DNA of 64,000 nucleotides from Bacteroidales bacterium UBA1800 (GTDB lineage: Bacteria; Bacteroidota; Bacteroidia; Bacteroidales; VadinHA17): the NCBI GenBank assembly GCA_002319915.1, contig DCFQ01000021.1, positions 98,811 to 162,810 of the forward strand. Reading direction: 5' to 3'. Each line of letters opens with the position of its first letter. Positions within the stretch are counted from its first letter, which is position 1. Of the stretch, positions 53,296-60,107 are shown one piece after another. The notes under the pieces were generated by a model that was not told the DNA's origin, made no database searches, and saw nothing but the letters and a program-made list of their open reading frames with translations. A program made the translations under genes and the position numbers.

Positions 53296-54390
53296 ATGAA
53301 GCATATTGTTCTCCCGCTTTCAGTTTTCCTCCTTGTCATGACCTCATTTCCCTGCACGGCGGATACGATCCCCGAGCCCGGGAAGCTTTATCTTGATTTC
53401 CGCAGCCTGAGTTTCATAAAGGACAACGAATACTCAAATCCGGTCATTGAGGGATATACTCTCATCGGGTACTTTGTCCAGCCGACCCTTTCCTATTCAC
53501 CTTCGGACAAAATAACCCTGAGGCTTGGAGCCCACCTTCTCGGGTATTCAGGGGCCGGCCGATTTTCACTTGTCAAGCCTGTTTTTTCGACAAGCTGGAA
53601 TTTTGCCCCTGGGTTTACCCTCACAGCGGGAACCCTTTCGGGAAGCGACGGTCACAGGATGCTCGATCCCCATTTCAACAAGGAAAGACTATACACAGGA
53701 TATTCCGAGGACGGCCTGCAGGTGAGGTTTGAGAACGTGCATCTTTTCAATGACACCTGGGTCAGCTGGGAGCACTTCATCTTCCGGGGCGACACCACGA
53801 GGGAGATGTTCACGGCCGGGGAATCCTTTAACTGGGCTCCCGGTGAAATTGCAGGGTTCCTGCAGATCGAGGTCCCCGTGCAGCTCCAGTTCAAGCACTT
53901 TGGTGGCCAGATAAGCAATTACACTGAACAGGTTGAGACTTATTTCAATACCGCAGCCGGCTTGACCCTCAAAGCCAGCCTGTCGGAGAACGACAGATCG
54001 GAAGCCGGTTTGTCCGGGTTACTGTTTACAGGCCGCTGCCTTACCCGGAACGCACCTTCGGGCATTCAGTCGGGCCATGGCCAGTGGTACAGATTGTTCG
54101 CCCAGGCAGGGCCGGGCCGGATTGAGGCCGGGTACTGGAGATCGCACGATTTTTATGCACCGAACGGGGACTTCATTTTCAGCAGCGTTTCAGACCATCT
54201 GCCAGGGGTAATTATTCACGACAGGAAAATAATCACCTGCTCGGCAGGTATTTCGGCCAAACCCCTGAATATTATCTCATTTTACCTCGGATTTGATGGC
54301 TACTACGATACTGACCTGGGAAAGTTCGATACCGCTTTCACGCTCCACATGATCTTTGACGGTCTCTTCAGGATCGCTGAATTACATTAA
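53296..54390 (+). CDS. Secreted protein, probable outer-membrane beta-barrel
   Basis: Protein of 364 aa with a signal peptide (LPLSVFLLVMTSFPCTAD). The remainder alternates hydrophobic and polar residues in many strand-length stretches (KLYLDFRSLSF, ITLRLGAHLLGYSG, VSWEHFIFRGD, FYLGFDGYYD) and ends with aromatic residues, as expected for a porin-like outer-membrane barrel. I do not recognise a specific family. It is a single gene divergent from DUF2723. Confidence 0.72.
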   Translation: MKHIVLPLSVFLLVMTSFPCTADTIPEPGKLYLDFRSLSFIKDNEYSNPVIEGYTLIGYFVQPTLSYSPSDKITLRLGAHLLGYSGAGRFSLVKPVFSTSWNFAPGFTLTAGTLSGSDGHRMLDPHFNKERLYTGYSEDGLQVRFENVHLFNDTWVSWEHFIFRGDTTREMFTAGESFNWAPGEIAGFLQIEVPVQLQFKHFGGQISNYTEQVETYFNTAAGLTLKASLSENDRSEAGLSGLLFTGRCLTRNAPSGIQSGHGQWYRLFAQAGPGRIEAGYWRSHDFYAPNGDFIFSSVSDHLPGVIIHDRKIITCSAGISAKPLNIISFYLGFDGYYDTDLGKFDTAFTLHMIFDGLFRIAELH

Positions 54391-54428
54391 GAGGTTGAAT
54401 ATCTTAATGGAAATGACTCTCCAAACCT

Positions 54429-54468
54429 GCATGACAGGCAAAACCTGCCGGACAATGGCATGTCAGGG
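54429..54468. repeat. Degenerate GCATGACAGG direct repeat
   Basis: GCATGACAGG and GCATGTCAGG (9 of 10 identical) are separated by about 20 nt that include TGCCGG. The stretch resembles the repeat cluster at 17001-17100 and is probably another dispersed relic. Confidence 0.35.
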
Positions 54469-54999
54469 GGCAGGAGCTGTAAAATCCAAAACATATCTCC
54501 AGGGCCTGGACTTCCAGTACTCTCCGGCATAGTCGATGCCGATCCTGGGGCCAGCCGTTATTACCGGCCTGGTTCCGGAGTCTTCGACCCAGATTCTTTT
54601 TGAAGTGACAAGGTCCTCCCCGTAAAAGGAACCGTCAATTCCCAGCGCTTTTGTCACCCTGCCGGGGCCGGTAATGTTCCTGAGACCCCTTATCAGGGCT
54701 GCCTGTGGCACCTCAGCCGGACCGGCCACAATATTCAGCATCCAGTACATTCCATAAACAAAGTAGAGGTACAGGCGGCCTCCCTCGTGGAACATAATCT
54801 CGGTCCTTTTTGTCCGTCCCTTTGATGCGTGGCATGCAAGGTCCTCTGCACCCCTGTATGCTTCCGTCTCTGTGATGATGAACCGGGCCGTTTCACCGCC
54901 TATGGTCCTGACCGCAAGAATCTTCGAAAGAAGCTCCGGAGCAACGTCCAGGACATCCCGTGCATAGAATTCCCTTTCAAGCCTCTTCCCGGGGGACAT
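54463..54999 (-). CDS. DNA-3-methyladenine glycosylase (AAG/MPG type)
   Basis: Base-excision repair glycosylase of 178 aa that removes alkylated purines. Diagnostic segments are ITETEAYRGAEDLACHAS, FHEGGRLYLYFVYGMYWMLNIV, PQAALIRG and GPGRVTKALGI; the ETEAY glutamate is the catalytic residue. It starts 1 nt after the stop of the deaminase gene, so they form a two-gene operon. Confidence 0.95.
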   Translation of the reverse strand: MSPGKRLEREFYARDVLDVAPELLSKILAVRTIGGETARFIITETEAYRGAEDLACHASKGRTKRTEIMFHEGGRLYLYFVYGMYWMLNIVAGPAEVPQAALIRGLRNITGPGRVTKALGIDGSFYGEDLVTSKRIWVEDSGTRPVITAGPRIGIDYAGEYWKSRPWRYVLDFTAPAP

Positions 55000-55000
55000 A

Positions 55001-55471
55001 TTAATAAGGTATCTTGTCTTCGGTTCGCTGCCAGATCATGAAGGCCTCAGCATCATCCCCGGTTCTCACCTGGCTGAAGGGCAGGCTCCTTGAAGCGGGA
55101 GGCAGCGTGATCTCATGGTAAATGCGGCTGTCATCGAACCCTGCATTGGCTGCATCGTCACGGCCGGCGGCATAAACCACACCGCTCAGCCTGGCCCAGT
55201 AAATTGCACCCAGGCACATGGGGCAGGGCTCGCATGAGGAATAAAGAACACAGCCCGACAGGTTGTGAGTCCCGAGCTTCCTGGCAGCTTTCCGTATTGC
55301 CAACACTTCAGCGTGAGCGGTGGGATCACCGGCAGGTATGACCCTGTTCTCCGATCTTGAAATGATCCTGCCGTCCTTCACGATGACAGCGCCAAACGGT
55401 CCGCCTCCTTTTCGGATTGAATTGCGGGCCAGCTTTATCGCAATTTCAAGGTATTTCCTCTCCTCATCCAT
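55001..55471 (-). CDS. Nucleoside/guanine deaminase (cytidine deaminase fold)
   Basis: Zinc hydrolase of about 156 aa from the ATG at 55471 (the in-frame start at 55513 is TTG). Zinc site: HAEVLAIR with its Glu, and CEPCPMC. The GGGPFGAVIVKDG and SGVVYAAGRDDAANAGFDD segments match guanine deaminase of the GuaD type rather than tRNA adenosine deaminase TadA. Probably converts guanine to xanthine. It is cotranscribed with the downstream glycosylase. Confidence 0.88.
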   Translation of the reverse strand: MDEERKYLEIAIKLARNSIRKGGGPFGAVIVKDGRIISRSENRVIPAGDPTAHAEVLAIRKAARKLGTHNLSGCVLYSSCEPCPMCLGAIYWARLSGVVYAAGRDDAANAGFDDSRIYHEITLPPASRSLPFSQVRTGDDAEAFMIWQRTEDKIPY

Positions 55472-55560
55472 GAGCTTCCGGCATCTTTTTAGGCATTCAG
55501 TGTGAATGTGCAAAATTAAAGTTAGTTTTGCCCGGCGGGGCGAAATTATCCCGCATATTC

Positions 55561-55590
55561 TTTTTTATTATGAAATATATTGTATTTTTG
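55561..55590 (+). promoter_or_regulatory. Promoter of the rplM-rpsI cluster
   Basis: TTTT at 55561-55564, an 18-nt spacer and a perfect TATTTTTG at 55583-55590. The leader to the rplM GTG is about 50 nt. Confidence 0.6.
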
Positions 55591-55649
55591 CAGTCCCAAA
55601 ATACGGATTTAAAATAGAGTTCAGTAGATATTTTTAAAAATTAATAAAA

Positions 55650-56093
55650 GTGAACACCTTAAGCTATAAGACAGTTTCTGCGAACAAGGAGACTGTGACG
55701 AAGGAATGGCTGATAGTTGATGCTGAAGGGGCAACGCTTGGTCGTCTTGCCACAGCTGTGGCTTCTGCCCTGAGAGGAAAGCATAAGACAAATTTCACTC
55801 CTCATGTTGATTGCGGGGACAATGTAATAGTCGTCAATGCCGGGAAAGTTTCACTCTCCGGCACCAAATGGGACGATAAGGAATATGTAAGGCATACCGG
55901 ATATCCCGGCGGGCAGAGAATCACGAAAGCAAAGGATATGCTTAGGAAGAAACCGATCTCGCTTGTGGAAGCTGCTGTCAGGGGCATGCTGCCGAAGACA
56001 AGGCTCGGAAGGGCAATATACAAGAATATGCATGTGTATGCAGGGCCGTCCCACCCGCATGAGGCACAGAAACCAAAGAAACTGGAATTATAA
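55650..56093 (+). CDS. rplM: 50S ribosomal protein L13
   Basis: Large-subunit assembly protein. The 147-aa sequence has the L13 pattern: WLIVDAEGATLGRLAT, GKHKTNFTPH, DDKEYVRHTGYPGG and VRGMLPKTRLGRA. The start is GTG (VNTLSYKTV). It is followed by rpsI after 15 nt, the usual rplM-rpsI pair. The gene is under the promoter at 55583. Confidence 0.97.
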   Translation: MNTLSYKTVSANKETVTKEWLIVDAEGATLGRLATAVASALRGKHKTNFTPHVDCGDNVIVVNAGKVSLSGTKWDDKEYVRHTGYPGGQRITKAKDMLRKKPISLVEAAVRGMLPKTRLGRAIYKNMHVYAGPSHPHEAQKPKKLEL

Positions 56094-56108
56094 AATTGAT
56101 TAAGGAAT

Positions 56109-56495
56109 ATGGAGTCAATTAATGCTATTGGCAGAAGAAAAGCGGCCGTTGCCAGGGTATATCTCAATGATGGCAAGGGAAATATAACTGTGAACGACAG
56201 GGATTATAAGGAATACTTTGGGACCGAGACTCTTCAGTTTGTTGTCACTCAGCCGCTTGTTGCCCTCAATGCCACTGATAAATACGACATAAACGTCAAC
56301 CTTGACGGTGGCGGTATCAGGGGCCAGGCAGAAGCATTGAGGCTGGGGATCACCAGGGCTCTGATAGAGGCTGATGCCGAGAATAAATCAGTACTTAAGG
56401 CAAAAGGTTTTGTGACCCGCGACCCCCGCGAGGTTGAAAGAAAGAAACCCGGTCAGCCAAAAGCCCGCAAGAGGTTCCAGTTCAGTAAACGTTAG
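56109..56495 (+). CDS. rpsI: 30S ribosomal protein S9
   Basis: Small-subunit protein of 128 aa with AIGRRKAAVARVYL at the start, GGGIRGQAEALRLGITRAL, and the basic C-terminal tail ending RFQFSKR that contacts P-site tRNA. It lies 15 nt after rplM. Confidence 0.97.
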   Translation: MESINAIGRRKAAVARVYLNDGKGNITVNDRDYKEYFGTETLQFVVTQPLVALNATDKYDINVNLDGGGIRGQAEALRLGITRALIEADAENKSVLKAKGFVTRDPREVERKKPGQPKARKRFQFSKR

Positions 56496-56537
56496 GACTT
56501 AACAGCCAGATCATAGATGCAAGTTTAGTATCTAAAT

Positions 56538-56576
56538 TACAGGGACCCGGCGCCGGAAGGCGGTGGCTACCCTGCA
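56538..56576 (+). promoter_or_regulatory. Structured leader upstream of rpsB (candidate autoregulatory RNA)
   Basis: The 119-nt gap between rpsI and rpsB contains an outer stem CAGGG (56540-56544) with CCCTG (56570-56574) and an inner stem CGCC with GGCG closed by a GGAA tetraloop (56551-56562). Such structured elements before rpsB are often S2-dependent in other bacteria. That role here is inferred from position and shape only. Confidence 0.5.
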
Positions 56577-56614
56577 ATTGATTTGTAAGGAATGTAAACT
56601 TAAAAGAAGAAGAA

Positions 56615-57499
56615 ATGCCAAGAACAGATTTCAAGGAATTACTTGACGCAGGTGTGCACTTCGGCCACCTCAAAAGAAAATGGAACCCGGCAATGGCTCC
56701 CTACATTTTCATGGAACGCAACGGGATCCACATCATAGACCTTGAGAAAACGATCATCAAGCTCGATGAGGCTGCCTCAGCAATGAAACAGATTGCAAGA
56801 TCAGGAAAGAAGATCCTGTTCGTTGCAACAAAAAAACAGGCAAAGGAAATTGTTGCCGAGAAAGTCAAGCAGGTCAATATGCCATATGTCACTGAAAGAT
56901 GGCCGGGAGGTATGCTTACCAATTTCCCGACGATCCGCAAGGCCGTGAAAAAAATGGCCAGCATCGACAAAATGGCCACTGACGGAACTTTTGCAAACCT
57001 TTCCAAACGTGAAAAGCTCCAGGTTACCCGCCAGAGGGCCAAGCTTGAAAAAACCCTGGGAAGCATCATAGACCTCACCCGTCTACCATCCGCCCTGTTT
57101 ATTGTGGATGTCTGCAAGGAACGCATCGCGGTCCGCGAGGCAAAAAGGCTCGGAATTCCTGTATTTGCGATGGTCGATACTAACTCCGACCCATCTGATA
57201 TAGAATTCCCGATCCCGGCCAATGACGACGCTTCAAAATCCATTTCACTTATAGTGGACATACTCTGCAAGGCTGTAGATGAAGGTCTCAATGAAAGGAA
57301 GATGGAGAAGGACAAGGAACCGGCTCAGAAGGACAGGAAAGTGATGCGGAAAGAACTCGAGATATCAGACCTTCCCGACTCCGTGATCGAAGCGCTGGTT
57401 GAGGAAGATGAGGAAGCCGAGGCTGATGAGGAAGTTGCCACCGGGGAAACCGAGGAAGAAGAAGGTTCTGCTGACGCTGAAGAGAACGAAGAAGAATAG
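56615..57499 (+). CDS. rpsB: 30S ribosomal protein S2
   Basis: Small-subunit protein. The first 230 residues match S2: ELLDAGVHFGHLKRKWNP, FVATKKQAK, YVTERWPGGMLTN and VFAMVDTNSDP. The C-terminus is extended by about 40 acidic residues (rich in Glu, Asp and Ala), as in some Bacteroidota. Total length is 294 aa. It is followed by tsf after 33 nt, the standard rpsB-tsf pair. Confidence 0.97.
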   Translation: MPRTDFKELLDAGVHFGHLKRKWNPAMAPYIFMERNGIHIIDLEKTIIKLDEAASAMKQIARSGKKILFVATKKQAKEIVAEKVKQVNMPYVTERWPGGMLTNFPTIRKAVKKMASIDKMATDGTFANLSKREKLQVTRQRAKLEKTLGSIIDLTRLPSALFIVDVCKERIAVREAKRLGIPVFAMVDTNSDPSDIEFPIPANDDASKSISLIVDILCKAVDEGLNERKMEKDKEPAQKDRKVMRKELEISDLPDSVIEALVEEDEEAEADEEVATGETEEEEGSADAEENEEE

Positions 57500-57532
57500 A
57501 ATAACATACCCGTAATAAATCAGGATAAAATA

Positions 57533-58363
57533 ATGGCTACAATAAGTTCTGCAGAGGTTGCCCGGTTGAGAAGAGTCACGCTCGCCGGCATGATGGACTG
57601 CAAAAAAGCCCTTGAGGAAGCAAACGGTGACTTCGACAAGGCAATAGAGATTATTCGCAAGAAGGGACAGGCTGTCGCAAACAAAAGAGCCGACAGGGAA
57701 GCTACTGAAGGAGTCGTTCTGGCAAAAGTTAATGCTGACGGGAAATCGGGGGCAATGATCGTTCTCAACAGCGAAACCGATTTTGTTGCAAAGAATGCTG
57801 AATTCATATCTCTCGCCCAGAAGATCCTCGACCTGGCTATCAGTGCAAAACCTGCAAGCCTCGAAGAGCTTAAGGCCCTCCCTCTCGACAAGACCACCGT
57901 TGAGGGAAAGGTTGTTGAATACATCGGCATAATTGGGGAAAAGCTCGATCTTTCATATTACGAAAAGATAGATGCAGCTCATGTCCAGGCATATATTCAC
58001 CCCGGAAACAGGCTCGCAACACTTGTGGGCTTCACAAAAGCCGGTCATGATATCCAGGTTTACAAGGATGTGGCAATGCAGGTTGCAGCAATGAATCCCG
58101 TCTCACTCGATAAGGAGGATGTTCCTGAGAAAGTGATCGCACAGGAGATCGAGATCGGCAAGGAGCAGGCACGGCGTGACGGAAAGCCGGAAGAAATGCT
58201 TGAAAAAATTGCACAGGGGAAGCTGGGTAAATTCTTCAAGGAGAGCACCCTTCTCAACCAGGACTTTGTAAAGGACAACAAGATGACAATCAGGCAGTAT
58301 CTCCAGTCGGTCGACAAGAGTTTAACTGTTACTGTTTTCAAACGCTATACACTGAATCTTTAA
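57533..58363 (+). CDS. tsf: Elongation factor Ts
   Basis: Guanine nucleotide exchange factor for EF-Tu. The 276-aa sequence opens with VARLRRVTLAGMMDCKKALEEANGD (UBA-like domain), then the core with NSETDFVAKN and HPGNRLATLVGF-type strands. The C-terminus ends in RQYLQSVDKSLTV. It closes the rpsB-tsf unit and is followed by a clean terminator. Confidence 0.97.
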   Translation: MATISSAEVARLRRVTLAGMMDCKKALEEANGDFDKAIEIIRKKGQAVANKRADREATEGVVLAKVNADGKSGAMIVLNSETDFVAKNAEFISLAQKILDLAISAKPASLEELKALPLDKTTVEGKVVEYIGIIGEKLDLSYYEKIDAAHVQAYIHPGNRLATLVGFTKAGHDIQVYKDVAMQVAAMNPVSLDKEDVPEKVIAQEIEIGKEQARRDGKPEEMLEKIAQGKLGKFFKESTLLNQDFVKDNKMTIRQYLQSVDKSLTVTVFKRYTLNL

Positions 58364-58389
58364 TCATAAGTGTTCATTATTTAAAAGTT

Positions 58390-58418
58390 AAATGGCGCTT
58401 CACGGCGCCATTTTTTTT
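58390..58418 (+). terminator. Intrinsic terminator of tsf
   Basis: A perfect 9-bp stem (AAATGGCGC, 58390-58398, with GCGCCATTT, 58405-58413), a 6-nt loop and a run of eight T. Confidence 0.9.
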
Positions 58419-58440
58419 GATGATTAATTTCATAAATTTG
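58411..58440 (+). promoter_or_regulatory. Promoter of the DUF2892-pyrH unit, overlapping the tsf terminator
   Basis: A perfect TAAATTTG at 58433-58440, 18 nt after TTTT (58411-58414). The terminator's T-run would serve as the -33 element. Confidence 0.5.
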
Positions 58441-58475
58441 CTTAAATCACAAATTAGCCCTAAAACCTCCGCATA

Positions 58476-58685
58476 ATGAAAAAGAACTTGGGAACACTGG
58501 ATAAGGCTTTGAGGATTATCTCGGCGATAGCCCTTGTGGCCCTGTACCTGACTGGCCTCATAAGAGGAACCCTCGGCATTATAATCCTGCTCATAGCGGC
58601 GATGTTCCTGGTAACAAGCATACTCGGAATCTGTCCCCTTTACCCGCTCTTCGGGTGGAATACCAGGAAAAAAGCAGCTGAATAG
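58476..58685 (+). CDS. DUF2892 small membrane protein
   Basis: Protein of 69 aa with two hydrophobic helices (IISAIALVALYLTGLI and GIIILLIAAMFLVTSIL) and a GICPLYPLFGW end, the DUF2892/YgaP-like pattern. Function is unknown. It ends 1 nt before the pyrH start, so it is co-transcribed with it. Confidence 0.9.
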   Translation: MKKNLGTLDKALRIISAIALVALYLTGLIRGTLGIIILLIAAMFLVTSILGICPLYPLFGWNTRKKAAE

Positions 58686-58686
58686 T

Positions 58687-59394
58687 ATGAAATACGGAAG
58701 GATATTGCTTAAGCTCAGCGGTGAGTCGCTGGCCGGGAACGGGAATCACGGGATTAGTGAAACTGTCCTGAATGACTATTCAAAACAGGTTATAGAGATC
58801 GTCTCTTCCGGCTGCGAGGTCGCAATCGTGACAGGAGGCGGGAATATTTTCAGGGGCCTCAGCGGCGCCCGGTCGGGTTTCGACAGGGTGAAAGGCGACC
58901 AGATGGGGATGCTTGCAACGGTAATCAACAGCATCGCCCTTGAGAGTGCAATTACGAAACTCGGGGGTAAAGCCAGGGTATTCACAGCCATAAGGATGGA
59001 GCCTATGGGGGAATTGTTCAACAGGGACAGGGTAGTTGCCGCCATGAAGGAAAAAACGATCTGCCTGTTGGCCGGGGGAACAGGGAATCCTTTTTTCACC
59101 ACTGACACCGCAGCCGCACTCAGGGCAGTGGAAATTGGTGCGGATGTCCTGCTGAAGGGGACCAGGGTTGACGGTGTGTATACATCTGATCCCGAAAAGA
59201 ACCCGTCGGCAGTAAAGTTCGAAAAGCTAACATTTGAGGAGGCCATAGAAAAGAGATTGAAGGTCATGGATATCACCGCATTCACGATCTGCAGGGAAAA
59301 TAATATGCCTGTAATTGTTTTTGATATGAACAGTGCAGGCAATCTTGCCAGGGTCGTGAAAGGGGATAATCCGGGAACCCTTGTCAGCAATTAA
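58687..59394 (+). CDS. pyrH: UMP kinase
   Basis: Phosphorylates UMP to UDP. The 235-aa sequence shows the amino-acid-kinase pattern: ILLKLSGESLAG, VTGGGNIFRG, DQMGMLATVINSIAL, GTGNPFFTTDTAAALRA and DGVYTSDPEKNP. It sits downstream of tsf and upstream of frr, the usual Bacteroidota order, here in its own unit with the DUF2892 gene. Confidence 0.97.
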   Translation: MKYGRILLKLSGESLAGNGNHGISETVLNDYSKQVIEIVSSGCEVAIVTGGGNIFRGLSGARSGFDRVKGDQMGMLATVINSIALESAITKLGGKARVFTAIRMEPMGELFNRDRVVAAMKEKTICLLAGGTGNPFFTTDTAAALRAVEIGADVLLKGTRVDGVYTSDPEKNPSAVKFEKLTFEEAIEKRLKVMDITAFTICRENNMPVIVFDMNSAGNLARVVKGDNPGTLVSN

Positions 59395-59398
59395 TCAT

Positions 59399-59431
59399 TT
59401 CCTGCCGGTTTCGCAGGAATTTATTATTTTT
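59399..59431 (+). terminator. Intrinsic terminator of pyrH
   Basis: TTCCTGC (59399-59405) pairs with GCAGGAA (59413-59419) around a 7-nt loop and is followed by TTTATTATTTTT. The T-tract contains a perfect TATTTTTG (59425-59432), which could double as the frr -7 element. Confidence 0.75.
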
Positions 59432-59517
59432 GTTAACCCTATAGCCTGGCAACCCGGAATCATCTGACAGAATGGTTCCGGTTACTTACAGATTAATAAC
59501 AAGACATATCCTGACCT

Positions 59518-60081
59518 ATGAACGAAGAAGTTGAACTTATTCTGGAAGAGACCAAGGAGAGAATGCAGAAAGCGCTCGATCACCTTGAACACGAGCTGGC
59601 ACGGCTTCGTGCGGGAAGAGCCACCCCTGCCCTGCTCGACGGAATTTCGGTTGATTACTATGGAGTCAACTCCCCGCTTTCCCAGGTTTCGAATATCAAC
59701 ACTCCTGATCCCAAGACGATCCTCATACAACCCTGGGAAAAAAACATGCTCGGAACAATTGAAAAGGCAATTATGGCCGCTAATATCGGCCTGACACCCG
59801 TAAATAACGGCGAGGTAATCCGGATCAACATCCCTCCGCTGACCGAAGAACGGCGTCATCAGCTTGTCAAGCAGGTCAGGAATGAGGGCGAAACGGCAAA
59901 GATCAGCCTGAGGATCGCCCGTAAGTGGGCCAACGATGAGCTGAAGAGAATGCTGAAGGAAGGGCTGCCTGAGGATGTGGAAAAGGACGCCACCGAAAAC
60001 GTCCAGCAGATGGTTCACGACTTCACCACGAAAGTCGACAAGGTGATGGCTGCCAAGGAACGGGACGTGATGACCGTCTGA
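59518..60081 (+). CDS. frr: Ribosome recycling factor
   Basis: Dissociates post-termination ribosomes with EF-G. The 187-aa protein has the expected triple-helix bundle: ERMQKALDHLEHELARLRAGRA, TPALLDGISVDYYG, and RISLRIARK-like NEGETAKISLRIARKWANDEL. Normal length. It has its own probable -7 element at 59425 and converges on the acylase gene with a 26-nt gap. Confidence 0.97.
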   Translation: MNEEVELILEETKERMQKALDHLEHELARLRAGRATPALLDGISVDYYGVNSPLSQVSNINTPDPKTILIQPWEKNMLGTIEKAIMAANIGLTPVNNGEVIRINIPPLTEERRHQLVKQVRNEGETAKISLRIARKWANDELKRMLKEGLPEDVEKDATENVQQMVHDFTTKVDKVMAAKERDVMTV

Positions 60082-60107
60082 TCGGCATTTTTCAGCGTAC
60101 CGCCTTC

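Noticed and set aside
57325..57507. Ser-rich leftward ORF
   Set aside because: It is the antisense of the acidic Glu-rich tail of rpsB; a compositional artefact.
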